A stretch of DNA of 19,734 nucleotides, from NCBI GenBank assembly GCA_965661165.1, contig CBFICL010000024.1, forward strand, positions 1-19,734, written 5' to 3'. The notes under the pieces were generated by a model that was given only the letters and a program-made list of their open reading frames with translations, was not told the DNA's origin and searched no databases. Of this stretch, positions 1-7,488 are shown piece by piece. Source of the DNA: Hepatobacter sp965661165. Lineage in GTDB: Bacteria > Pseudomonadota > Alphaproteobacteria > Holosporales > Hepatobacteraceae. The position numbers and the translations under genes are program-made. Every line of letters begins with the position of its first letter. The first letter of the stretch is position 1.

Positions 1-1
1 T

Positions 2-2761
2 CCATCGTCTACGGGTAAAAACAGTTTGCCCTCACCCACAAGGCTTGGGTCACCGGCGGAACGTGTGGGTTTGACAGCGTCATCAGGGGGGGCTACGAAT
101 ACTTCGGTGACTGCTCAGGCAGGAGCGGGTGGGAAGCGCCCTCTTCAGCGTATGCGTTCTGCTTCCTATTCGGAAGGTATGCCTCCTGTTTTTTCTGGCC
201 CTGTTAATCAGGGGGAGTCAAGGGTTGTGTTGCCGTCTGCATCTCCTGAGGGTGGGGCAGCAGTGCCAGAGAGAAGGAGGCCAAAAGCAACAGGAACACC
301 GCCGCTTTCGCGCCGTCCGCCCTCTGTGTCGTCGCCCACACGTCCATCAACCCCTGCGCTGTCAGAAGACGCAGGTGCAGTGTTTGTGACCCCTCTTCCT
401 TCACCCCCACTCTCAAACGAGGCCTCTCCCTTTGTGACAGCTGAAACGTCACCTGCGTCAAGCCGAGTTTCCTCACCCGAACCATCGCTTGAAACATCGC
501 TTGAAACATCATTACCTGATAGATCAGCAACAGCATTGCATGATCACTCATCTTCTTTTGTGGAGGAACTGGAGAGCTTTGTGGGCACACCGCCTCGGGC
601 ATCCAGCACGCCTCAAAAACAACCCTCTTCTCGGAGCCTAGAGGTAGCAGGGGTTTCGTCTTCATTCTTTGGCCGATCAGAAGAGCAGCGTCGCAGTTCA
701 GAAGAAAGGGCATCCTTCAATACAGAGGGCCGATCCAGCTCACTTTCTGTGGATGATGATATCCCTACAGTGCATCAAAGTGGGAGATCTGAAAATGCAA
801 ACGGCGCAGGCGTTGGTCATCCGCATGCTCAGCCGACGTCAGCCAGTGGGTATGAAGGGGTTAGTGATTTTTTAGCAGAGGTAAGTGGCCGGACGCTCTC
901 TCCGGGGGTTTCTTTGCCTGATGTGTCTTCATTCGGTGATTCATCTCTATTTCCTGCCTCCTCTTCATCGTCATCATCTTCTTCGTCCTCTGCTGAAAGT
1001 AGTGGTGATGAAGAGCGTACTTCGTCCCCCATCTCAGCAGAACCGCCTCAGGCAACCAGCACACCAGTACGTCATAGGCGTGGGGAAACTGGAGAACGTA
1101 CCTCTTATGAGGAAACGGCTTCCCCAGAATCCTTAAGGGTGGCAGGTCATGGAGACAATGGGGGGCACCGCCATCAAGATGACCATCGCTCTTCCTTGCC
1201 CTCTCGACAAGAACAGGGTGGTCACGCTCATGAGGATCATAATCAAGAACTCTTGTCTGTTTCTGGGTATGGGGGAGGGGCTCATGCCAACGCTAATGTC
1301 AGTGTGGCCTATGATGATGAAAAGTCCTTAGACGCGTCGGGGGCTTCACGTTCTTCTCAAGATGAGTGTTCTCCCAAAGGCCCCGGTCTTAGCATAAATG
1401 ATCTCGCGCCCCCTACAAATGATAGCCCAAGTGCTAGCCTGTTCCCTCAACAGGGAACAATGGATGGCGGTGCCCCCATGGTGCCTAGGCAGCTTCAGGA
1501 TGACAGCGAAGAAGGACAGAGGCCATTGCCATCATCTTCTCAGCCACCACCAGCAGGTGGGCAAACTCAGTCAGCAAGCATGTATGGGAGTGAATCCTTG
1601 GTGCATGACCCAAGTATGAGTCCAGCGTCTCTATCTGGAGCTTCACAGAATAATGAGAGCTCAGCACCTCAGAATGAATCAGTATTTCAAGGTGCTTTTG
1701 ATGCATTTCTTGGCCGTGCTGAGGAAGCAGGCGTTAAGGTTCCTGGGAACATTCATTATCCTTCTCAGCCGGGGGGTATGGATTATCTGCCACGCACGCA
1801 TGCGTTTGGCCAAAAGGCAAAAACTGAGAAGGAAACCACGCAGAAAAGCCATCAGGTTCCTAACCCACAAGCTGTCCGGCGTGCGCAGAGACTCTTAGAT
1901 CAGGTGATGAAGAGATGGCCCACAAGGCCTCCTTCGCAATCAAAGGTTGTGGTTGAAAAAACCACCGGTGCTGCAGACGATGCTATGGAAGACGCCGCGG
2001 AAGGAGGACCAACGAGCCCGCCAACGTTAATGCCCGCAAGAACACCGGAAGGCATTGCGGAGGATGTGATCGAAGGGGCGGACGATGTAGCCAACACATC
2101 CACAGATGGGCTCTCGAACGCGCAGGTGTTGACGGGGTTGCCGCTGGCGTCAACAGCTAACGTCAAAACTCAACATCAACCTTTATCAAAGCTGTCTGCA
2201 ACGGGTGGGCGTCGGGGGATTGCGCACCAAAGTGTGCAGGCTGGGCGCCGGGATTTGGATGCCTTTCATCACAAGTCCCCCAAGCTCTTGTTGCGCGCGC
2301 GGGTTCGTGGTGAGAGATCTTTCTATACCCCTATGACTAAAGCGCAGGCTCGGGAGCTTTTGCGTGGCGGCACATTAAAGGCTGATGAAGCGAAAGCAGC
2401 TGTAGATCGGTCTGTAAGTGCTGCTAGAAAATCAGGCTTTTCTTATAAAGAAGCTATGAAGATAGCAGGAGAAGGGAAGCTTGATAAACCCCTTGAGCAG
2501 GGAAACCTTCAGACCAGATGTCAGAATAGGTGTGCCGCTCGTGAACGACGGATTAACGACCATGTTAAGAATGGTCGAGATGGCTTGGGGCCTTCTTCGT
2601 CAGGTGGCGGCCAGGTGGCGTCATCACGTAGCAGAGCGCGTGATAACTGGCACCGGATTGTGGGCAAGGTGATTATGGTGAATCGCGCTAAGAAAGGGTT
2701 GAAGAGTGGCTCTGGGGGCGGTGACGCAGGACTTCAGGTGCCTTCGAACTTAGGCCTTTAG
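2..2761 (+). CDS. Large Ser/Pro-rich low-complexity protein, 5' end outside window
   Basis: No family is recognised. The frame is open to the left edge: codons before the TTG at 26 read PSSTGKNS with no stop, so the gene probably starts upstream and at least 919 residues are seen. Numbering from the TTG, residues 1-560 are dominated by Ser, Pro, Gly, Glu and Thr and look disordered. They include a tandem ETSLETSL, a run of 11 serines (about 312-322) and a His-rich stretch (about 372-410) with several GH, HRH and HAHEDH motifs. The last 200 residues differ: rich in Lys, Arg and Ala, with a probably helical part (about 750-825) containing TPMTKAQARELL and KADEAKAAVDRS, and a basic tail ending in Gly-rich sequence. 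No membrane segment is seen; any signal peptide would lie outside the window. A secreted effector or surface protein is possible but is inference from composition. That it is a real gene is likely from the length of the frame. Confidence 0.75.
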   Translation, partial: PSSTGKNSLPSPTRLGSPAERVGLTASSGGATNTSVTAQAGAGGKRPLQRMRSASYSEGMPPVFSGPVNQGESRVVLPSASPEGGAAVPERRRPKATGTPPLSRRPPSVSSPTRPSTPALSEDAGAVFVTPLPSPPLSNEASPFVTAETSPASSRVSSPEPSLETSLETSLPDRSATALHDHSSSFVEELESFVGTPPRASSTPQKQPSSRSLEVAGVSSSFFGRSEEQRRSSEERASFNTEGRSSSLSVDDDIPTVHQSGRSENANGAGVGHPHAQPTSASGYEGVSDFLAEVSGRTLSPGVSLPDVSSFGDSSLFPASSSSSSSSSSSAESSGDEERTSSPISAEPPQATSTPVRHRRGETGERTSYEETASPESLRVAGHGDNGGHRHQDDHRSSLPSRQEQGGHAHEDHNQELLSVSGYGGGAHANANVSVAYDDEKSLDASGASRSSQDECSPKGPGLSINDLAPPTNDSPSASLFPQQGTMDGGAPMVPRQLQDDSEEGQRPLPSSSQPPPAGGQTQSASMYGSESLVHDPSMSPASLSGASQNNESSAPQNESVFQGAFDAFLGRAEEAGVKVPGNIHYPSQPGGMDYLPRTHAFGQKAKTEKETTQKSHQVPNPQAVRRAQRLLDQVMKRWPTRPPSQSKVVVEKTTGAADDAMEDAAEGGPTSPPTLMPARTPEGIAEDVIEGADDVANTSTDGLSNAQVLTGLPLASTANVKTQHQPLSKLSATGGRRGIAHQSVQAGRRDLDAFHHKSPKLLLRARVRGERSFYTPMTKAQARELLRGGTLKADEAKAAVDRSVSAARKSGFSYKEAMKIAGEGKLDKPLEQGNLQTRCQNRCAARERRINDHVKNGRDGLGPSSSGGGQVASSRSRARDNWHRIVGKVIMVNRAKKGLKSGSGGGDAGLQVPSNLGL
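487..510 (+). repeat. 12-bp perfect tandem duplication in the Ser-rich gene
   Basis: The 12-mer GCTTGAAACATC occurs twice head to tail. It is in frame and yields the repeated peptide LETSLETS. A 12-bp unit keeps the reading frame, so copy-number change would alter protein length without breaking the gene. Confidence 0.85.
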
Positions 2762-3396
2762 GAGGTCTTTAGGGATACCTTGGGTGGGCCCGCGGTCTGG
2801 TCGTACCTTGTGAAAGAAGCTTGCAGATGAGGGCGATGACATGCCCACGTGCGGGCTTGCGGTAGGGGCGTGCTTTGTGTTTTTACAAAAACGTGCGCCG
2901 TGACCATGGGCGCGCTTGATGACGTTAGGGGCAAGGGCCGCAATGGAGCTTATTGTTGCAAATGTGAAAAGGACGCGGGCAGGTACTGGGATCTTGAAAG
3001 CTGTGAACCCGGCTTCCTTTGGGTCCGCATGTGCATTTCAGCGTTTGATTTGCCTTTTTACTCCCCGTGCTGCGAATCATTCTGCACGTGCAGTTTTTGT
3101 CCTTTTGATAAGGGCCGCTAGGCAGATCCCCACGAAAAGCGTTCAATGTAGGGGCGCAAGAAAAGATAAGGAAAAAAAACAACCACATAAACGTTCTATT
3201 CGCAACCTGTATGCCTTTATTGTGGGGAGGTTTATCTTAATAAAGCGTAAAGCATGGCGGTTTATGTTGCAAAAAAAACACATTGAAAACGTATTGTTTG
3301 TATTGGCCCTATAACAACCACCTGCACATCTGTATTTACGAGATGCCCACACTCTTTTAGAGTGAAGCTAATCTTAACGATGTGTGGTGAGGGTCA
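2762..3396. other. Gene-poor intergenic region, about 635 nt
   Basis: Open frames of 60-132 codons exist on both strands, but none has a convincing ribosome site, signal peptide or recognisable domain. They overlap one another on opposite strands, so I call no gene. No tRNA-like T-arm or convincing Rho-independent terminator for the upstream gene was found. The last 80 nt hold a perfect 6-bp inverted repeat (3350-3364) just before the outer-membrane-protein gene. The region could contain a decayed gene or an unrecognised RNA, but nothing in the sequence shows this. Confidence 0.5.
3350..3364 (+). promoter_or_regulatory. Short perfect inverted repeat upstream of the outer membrane protein gene
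   Basis: CACTCTTTTAGAGTG has perfect 6-bp arms around a 3-nt centre and ends 32 nt before the ATG at 3397. The position would suit an operator or a leader hairpin. There is no G+C-rich stem or following T-tract, so it is not a typical terminator. Function is inferred from position only. Confidence 0.3.
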
Positions 3397-4728
3397 ATGT
3401 CGTATCGATATTTCGCGGCCTGTCTTTTTTTATTTATGGCGATGCCCGTGGCGTGGGGCCATGAGGGGTGGGAGCTTTCTCATCATGGACTCGCCTATTA
3501 CGGCCCCGAGGGTGCCTTTGTGCGTTTGGGCACAGACACAGAGGCAGGCGTGTGGCATGACGACGGTGTGTATGCTTCTTTTGGGCTTGAGCATCAAAAT
3601 TTTCGGTTTTCCAAACTGGTGTTTCCTCTCCAAGGTGGCTCAGGGGTCAATACATGGGGCCATCAGTGGATTTTTCATGTAGACTTTGCGCCTATTTATG
3701 ACAGCATCCGGCGTGAAGACAAAGAGCCTGTGATCTATGGGCAAGACAGCCAGGGGCGGGACATCAACGGTACGAATGTCTATTTTGATTGGTATAAAAA
3801 CCTCGGAAGTCGTGTTTACTTTTTAGGCGATGTGCCCATCGTGGAGGCTTATGGCGGCTATGTCATGGGGCGCCACACACTGCGTGCAGGACGAATGAAA
3901 AATCTTGTGGGTCTTTATGATCATCAGGTCTTCTGGGGAGATGATGCCAAGTTTGCCCCCATGCAGTATTGGCTGTCGCGCGACTTGTTAAGCGGTGTCA
4001 CCTATACCTATCACCATGATATCATCGGTTGCGCGGTGGGTGTGTTTTCGGGCAACCATCCTATGAAAGGATATGCCCATTACTTAGGTGGTATTCAAAG
4101 CCCACAATGCAAGGGCAACAACACGCCCACATTTTCGGCTCGTTTGTCACTGTACGGTCAGAGGTGGTTGCCTTCGTCCATGGAGAGTGAAGTGTTTGCC
4201 TCGATTCAAGATAATAAGGTGAGCTCAACATGGGTCGATGGCCTCAATGATGGCAAGCGTCATGGTCAGGTGATGGCGTTGGGCGGCATCTGGACATGGC
4301 GTGTTGATAGCAGCGCGTGGGTTCATAAGGTGCAAGCGTTTGGTCAATATACACGTTATGTGTCAGGCTTGGATCCAAAGAGTGCGCAAAATAATGGACA
4401 TCCTCGCTTTCGCACCCTGCGTCAGGGTGGTTTTTTTGTGGGTGGGGGCATTGGTCTTTGGCAGTCACTGGATGTGTGTGCGGCCTACGAGATGTTTGAT
4501 CGCTTTGATTACCTTGTGTACGAAAAAAGTGGTTTTGGGCAGTCCACGCTGCTGGCCCCCGGGGCCAAGCAAAAAAGCACCATTGTTAATATCACCTATG
4601 CGATTAACGATGTGGTCTCCCTTTGTGGGGCTTACCATGTGATCAAAAATCCTGTGCCGTTTGTGTCTGATGTGTTGGACACTAAGGGTGATAATCGCTA
4701 TAAAATAACCATTGCTGTGAAAACGTAA
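3397..4728 (+). CDS. Exported beta-barrel outer membrane protein, porin-like
   Basis: This 443-residue protein probably forms an outer-membrane barrel. Residues 1-21 form a signal peptide (MSYRYF, a hydrophobic core, then AWG before HEGW). The rest is rich in aromatic and Gly residues with alternating strand-like segments, for example VYFDWYKNLGSRVYFLGDV, GGIWTWRV and GGFFVGGGIGLWQSLDV, and has no hydrophobic helices after the signal. Size and pattern suit porins of 350-450 residues, but I cannot place it in a named family. Two features are unusual: it ends in Val-Lys-Thr rather than the C-terminal Phe or aromatic common in porins, and it keeps several cysteines (in GCAVG, SPQCKG, LDVCAAY, SLCGAY) that could form disulfides. 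The start is supported by GAGGG six or seven bases before the ATG. It stands alone and is followed by a hairpin terminator at 4731-4760. Substrate is unknown. Confidence 0.75.
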   Translation: MSYRYFAACLFLFMAMPVAWGHEGWELSHHGLAYYGPEGAFVRLGTDTEAGVWHDDGVYASFGLEHQNFRFSKLVFPLQGGSGVNTWGHQWIFHVDFAPIYDSIRREDKEPVIYGQDSQGRDINGTNVYFDWYKNLGSRVYFLGDVPIVEAYGGYVMGRHTLRAGRMKNLVGLYDHQVFWGDDAKFAPMQYWLSRDLLSGVTYTYHHDIIGCAVGVFSGNHPMKGYAHYLGGIQSPQCKGNNTPTFSARLSLYGQRWLPSSMESEVFASIQDNKVSSTWVDGLNDGKRHGQVMALGGIWTWRVDSSAWVHKVQAFGQYTRYVSGLDPKSAQNNGHPRFRTLRQGGFFVGGGIGLWQSLDVCAAYEMFDRFDYLVYEKSGFGQSTLLAPGAKQKSTIVNITYAINDVVSLCGAYHVIKNPVPFVSDVLDTKGDNRYKITIAVKT

Positions 4729-4730
4729 TA

Positions 4731-4760
4731 GAGACACAGACATAGTGTCCCTCATTTTTT
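4731..4760 (+). terminator. Rho-independent terminator after the porin-like gene
   Basis: A stem GAGACAC / GTGT-CC-CTC, with a 2-nt bulge and a 7-nt loop, is followed by ATTTTTT. It begins two bases after the stop codon of the porin-like gene. It also covers the last codons of the converging phasin-like gene. Confidence 0.55.
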
Positions 4761-5067
4761 GCCCGTGACGTGACAGACGGCAGAGAGCAGGGCTTCAAAA
4801 CCATCCCTTATGCGTTTTTGAAGCACTGATTTTTCCTTAAGAGACAGTCTTTTGCAAGCTTTACAAAAGGCTAGGCATGCATTGGCGCTCATAAAAGCCA
4901 GTAAGTCCCGTATGTTCCGTGACCTCACGTGTGATGAGATGATAGGAGCGGGTAGCCTGTTGGGTTAAAAGACACAGGGTGTTCAGAAGGCTTTTCATGG
5001 TTTTTGTTAGGGAGGTATAGGCAAGAAGAGAATCATAAAGCCGTGTGAACGTATCATGTTCAGTCAT
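4752..5067 (-). pseudogene. Phasin-like gene split by a frameshift
   Basis: From the ATG at 5067 (a TTG/ATG at 5106 is an alternative) the first frame reads MTEHDTFTRLYDSLLAYTS and continues through LLTQQATRSYHLITREV, then stops at 4861. The frame one base over is open from 4964 to a TGA at 4752-4754 and reads RNIRDLLAFMSANACLAF, then KRLSLKEKSVLQKRIRDGF and EALLSAV. Joined, they give about 105 residues with the layout of phasins: an amphipathic helix, a central region, and a C-terminal helix in which K/R-x-L-x-EKSVLQKRIRDGFEALL resembles the LQxEFxRKxFE segment of polyhydroxyalkanoate granule proteins. One extra base after the REV codons would explain the break. This could be a decayed gene, a sequence error or a genuine shift site. 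Family assignment is by eye and moderate. No good ribosome site precedes either start. Confidence 0.45.
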
Positions 5068-5188
5068 GAGAGGTGGGCTATCTTTGTTGTTTTGATAAAA
5101 AAGCATATGGTGTGAAAAAGTTCTCTACGGTTTTGTTAAGAAGGAACAAGGAATAAAAAGCCCCCAAACTGTGTGAAAAAAATATGTT

Positions 5189-5467
5189 TTACAAAAAGGG
5201 CAGAGGTGTTTGCTTTTGTGAGATCATAAAGATGTGCACGGAAAGAGCGTCCGTAAGGCCTCTTACATAAGATGCATGCCTGGTTTTGTCTGCCAAGCTT
5301 TCTCCTGAAAAGTGCACTGAAAACCCCAGCTTATAAACATCAGGTTTGCCCATGAGCGAGCGTGAATGGGGATGAAGGTTGTCATGCAGAAAAAGTGAGG
5401 GAATGCCTATGAAGATTGTTATGAAAAACAAGGAAAGTGCGCCGATTGTCATGAAGAAGAAGGGCAA
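5189..5467 (-). CDS. Doubtful small ORF with an N-terminal hydrophobic segment
   Basis: Frame of 92 codons from a TTG at 5467, or 87 from the ATG at 5452 (MTIGALSLFFITIFIG). The N-terminus could be a membrane anchor or signal peptide; the rest (HDNLHPHSRS, YKLGFSVHF) matches nothing I know. Neither start has a Shine-Dalgarno sequence, and the frame begins just downstream of a strong terminator with no promoter seen. It may be spurious. It is listed because it fills an otherwise empty stretch and has a credible hydrophobic start. Confidence 0.25.
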   Translation of the reverse strand: MPFFFMTIGALSLFFITIFIGIPSLFLHDNLHPHSRSLMGKPDVYKLGFSVHFSGESLADKTRHASYVRGLTDALSVHIFMISQKQTPLPFL

Positions 5468-5499
5468 AGAGGGATGTCTTCAAGAGGGGAAACGTTTCA

Positions 5500-5538
5500 T
5501 AAAAAAACTGCCCCAAGCCGCAAAGCTTGAGGGCAGTT
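5500..5538 (-). terminator. Strong Rho-independent terminator after the small outer membrane protein gene
   Basis: On the minus strand AACTGCCC pairs with GGGCAGTT, and the stem extends inward through AAGC/GCTT after a small internal mismatch. It is followed at once by a run of seven T. It lies about 147 nt beyond the stop codon at 5685 and is the clearest terminator in the window. Confidence 0.8.
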
Positions 5539-5684
5539 ACTGATCACATCTCTGTGGATCAACCATACAAAGATGAGAGGAAATGCTTGTCGCTAGCCAG
5601 CAAGAAAAATCCTGCGGACGCTGTAAAGCCTATGCTCGGGTCACAAGCTCTGCCTTCACAAGCGTCCCTTTCTCCCTTTGCTGC

Positions 5685-6257
5685 TTAAAGGTGGTAACCA
5701 AAGCTGAGCATGGTCAACATATAGGAAGTCTTGTTTGTGTTCTTCTTAGCATCCATCCAGGCTGTGCTGAGGCCAGCAAACATTTCGGGCATAATCTTAA
5801 AGTTGATACGAGCCCCATAACGAAGACCAGCATGAGATTCTTTTTTCTTCGCTTTTGTGGTGGGGTGTGTATATTCAACGCTGTTGGAACCATAACCAAT
5901 AAACAGGGTGGGCATCACCGAGTTCGAAAGGGCGGCACCAAGGTGTAAATCGCCCCGCATGGCGCTTTTGTATTGAAACGCAACATCCTTTTTAGGGAAC
6001 ATGGCAAAGTCATAGCCCAAACGCAGCCCTGCATAAAAGCCGGAGACGTCCATACCATATTCAGCGCTTAACCCCACCTGTTGACCCAAATACATGCCCC
6101 GAACGGCATCTTTGGTATTGGGGTTTACACCTGCATAACCCATACCCAAATCCAGGCCAACTTTCAGGCCTGTGAAAGAGTCGGAGTCTGCCAGACCACC
6201 GTGGGAGAAAGCCAAAAGACTGAGAGCCGTCGCCCCCAAAATATTTCTAACGCGCAT
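5685..6257 (-). CDS. Small outer-membrane beta-barrel protein (OmpA/OMP_b-brl type)
   Basis: This 190-residue exported protein probably forms an eight-strand barrel. I chose the ATG at 6257 because GAAAGGA lies five bases upstream, and the resulting N-terminus (MRVRNILGATALSLLAFS, cleavage near GLA/DS) is a good signal peptide. The open frame runs on upstream to 6359, but that would put 34 poorly fitting residues before the signal. The mature part alternates Gly and aromatic strands: GLKVGLDLGMGYAG, GFYAGLRLGYDFAMF, GLRYGARINFKIMP, AGLSTAWMDAKK, and the end MLTMLSFGYHL. Spacing and size resemble small Rickettsiales/Brucella-type surface barrels; I cannot name a subfamily. It is monocistronic, with a strong terminator about 150 nt downstream and an AT-rich upstream region. 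Such proteins commonly act as surface structure or adhesins; the role here is not shown. Confidence 0.75.
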   Translation of the reverse strand: MRVRNILGATALSLLAFSHGGLADSDSFTGLKVGLDLGMGYAGVNPNTKDAVRGMYLGQQVGLSAEYGMDVSGFYAGLRLGYDFAMFPKKDVAFQYKSAMRGDLHLGAALSNSVMPTLFIGYGSNSVEYTHPTTKAKKKESHAGLRYGARINFKIMPEMFAGLSTAWMDAKKNTNKTSYMLTMLSFGYHL

Positions 6258-6291
6258 ACGCATCCTTTCTTGTTCGTACGAAAATGTTATC

Positions 6292-6297
6292 ATTATA
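6292..6297 (-). promoter_or_regulatory. Consensus -10 hexamer upstream of the small outer membrane protein gene
   Basis: TATAAT on the minus strand, 35 nt before the chosen ATG at 6257. No hexamer close to TTGACA lies 16-18 nt upstream of it and there is no extended -10 TG, so the promoter is plausible but incomplete. The surrounding 6280-6480 region is markedly AT-rich. Confidence 0.3.
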
Positions 6298-6497
6298 TGT
6301 ATGACAGTGAGACAACGTACCAGCAAAACAACAAAAAAACAATGAAAATTTTTTTTCAAATTAATGTATAGTTATGTGCGTTATTATAATTGATTTCTGT
6401 TAACATAATATGTTGAGAAAAAAGAAGGAATATCACATTTTTTATTGGAAAAACACAAAAAAACAAATCTAAAACAACAGTTCTGTTTCTTTGGGCT

Positions 6498-6526
6498 AAA
6501 CGCTACAAGACTCTCAAGAGGCGTTT
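6498..6526. terminator. Hairpin immediately after lpxC, possibly bidirectional
   Basis: AAACGC and GCGTTT form the outer stem, with an inner CTC/GAG closing the loop. Two bases beyond the lpxC stop, it could end lpxC transcription. The T-tract is better on the plus strand (GCGTTTTTTA) than on the minus strand (GCGTTTAG), so it would stop antisense transcripts more efficiently than lpxC. Confidence 0.4.
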
Positions 6527-6527
6527 T

Positions 6528-7457
6528 TTATAGAGGTACCGAGGCACATTCCAGGGGCACTGGCTGCGCAGGCCACTTTTTCGAAGCCCACTTTTTCGAA
6601 GCCCGCACACGACGCTTTGTGGCCGAAGTTTGAAGCACCGTTGTCAACAAACGATGGTTGAGGGTATGACCCGAATTAAAGCCCGTGATATGTCCACAAA
6701 AGCGCGCACCCGACAGAGCCCAGTCCCCTATAAAGTCAAGCACTTTATGGCGTGCACACTCATTGCTATAACGAAGCCCCAGGGCATTGAGTGCTTTCCC
6801 TTCATTTAAAACCAAAGCGTTGTCAAGACTGCCGCCTTTGATGAGCCCGCGTTCCCGCATAGCCTCAATGTGTTTTTTGAAGGAAAAAGTGCGAGCACCG
6901 GCAATATGGCGAAGAAAGCTATTTTCCCGACCACAATGGCGGTAAGAAAAAGCATGCATGGTGCCATCATCAAGGGAGGTAAACATATCAATGCGCAGCT
7001 CTTGGCTGGGGGCAATGTGAAGCCAACTTTCTTGATGCCTGACCCAACATGCCTTGTGGACAGTGAGGGAAGGAATACGAGGGGACTGTTGCTCCTTGCC
7101 AAGAGAAGTGAAAAAATCAATCCAAACCTGCGCGCTGCCATCAAGAATAGGCACCTCAGGCCCATCAATATCAATGAAAAGGTTTGAAATACCTTGAGAC
7201 CACAGCGCAGCAAGCACATGCTCCACCGTGGAGATAGACACTCCCTCATGGGAAAGAACGGTGCTATAATGGGTAGATGTCACGTTTTGCCAAGAGGCTT
7301 TAATCTCTACGCGTTTTTTGCCGGCCATGCGAAAAACGATGCCGGTGTTTGCAGGGGCGGGTTGCACATTCACACTGACAAGGCGTCCACCATGGACACC
7401 GACGCCACAGATAGACCCTGTGTTCTTAATGGTGTTTTGAGAAAGAGGTGTAGACAA
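6528..7457 (-). CDS. lpxC: UDP-3-O-acyl-N-acetylglucosamine deacetylase
   Basis: Cytoplasmic zinc amidase that catalyses the committed step of lipid A synthesis, removing acetate from UDP-3-O-acyl-GlcNAc. The 309 residues match the usual 300-310. All signature residues are present: E79-H80 in STVEHVLAAL, T190 in ARTFSF, H237, K238, D241 and D245 in RHKVLDFIGD, and H264 in FNSGHTLNHRL; H80, H237 and D241 correspond to the known zinc ligands. The N-terminal GVGVHGG is also typical. The only start in frame is a TTG at 7457, next to seven T; an ATG ten bases upstream is out of frame by one. The C-terminal tail after residue 278 is basic and carries a duplicated ASKKW from a 15-bp DNA repeat. It is divergent from the AsmA-like gene, with a good promoter at 7489-7518. 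It is not beside ftsZ, its common neighbour in alphaproteobacteria. The pathway implies a lipid A-bearing outer membrane. Confidence 0.97.
   Translation of the reverse strand: MSTPLSQNTIKNTGSICGVGVHGGRLVSVNVQPAPANTGIVFRMAGKKRVEIKASWQNVTSTHYSTVLSHEGVSISTVEHVLAALWSQGISNLFIDIDGPEVPILDGSAQVWIDFFTSLGKEQQSPRIPSLTVHKACWVRHQESWLHIAPSQELRIDMFTSLDDGTMHAFSYRHCGRENSFLRHIAGARTFSFKKHIEAMRERGLIKGGSLDNALVLNEGKALNALGLRYSNECARHKVLDFIGDWALSGARFCGHITGFNSGHTLNHRLLTTVLQTSATKRRVRASKKWASKKWPAQPVPLECASVPL
6573..6602. repeat. 15-bp perfect tandem duplication in the 3' end of lpxC
   Basis: CCACTTTTTCGAAGC occurs twice in direct succession. The unit is a multiple of three, so it duplicates ASKKW in the tail of LpxC without breaking the frame. 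It lies beyond all catalytic motifs. Confidence 0.9.
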
Positions 7458-7488
7458 AAAAAGACATGACCCAAATCAATCTTCCCCT

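Noticed and set aside
2841..2896. Possible terminators after the Ser-rich gene (GCCC-N6-GGGC; GTTTTT-AC-AAAAAC)
   Set aside because: The first has only a 4-bp stem and no T-tract; the second is pure A/T with a two-base loop, so neither forms a credible terminator.
2849..3314. Two overlapping plus-strand frames of 90 and 132 codons, one Cys-rich (CCKCEKD, CTCSFC)
   Set aside because: No ribosome sites, no family likeness, and opposite-strand frames of similar size overlap them; the cysteines look like chance in this frame.
6445..6633. Plus-strand frame of 62 codons over the end of lpxC
   Set aside because: It is a shadow of the lpxC tail and its tandem repeat, with no ribosome site.
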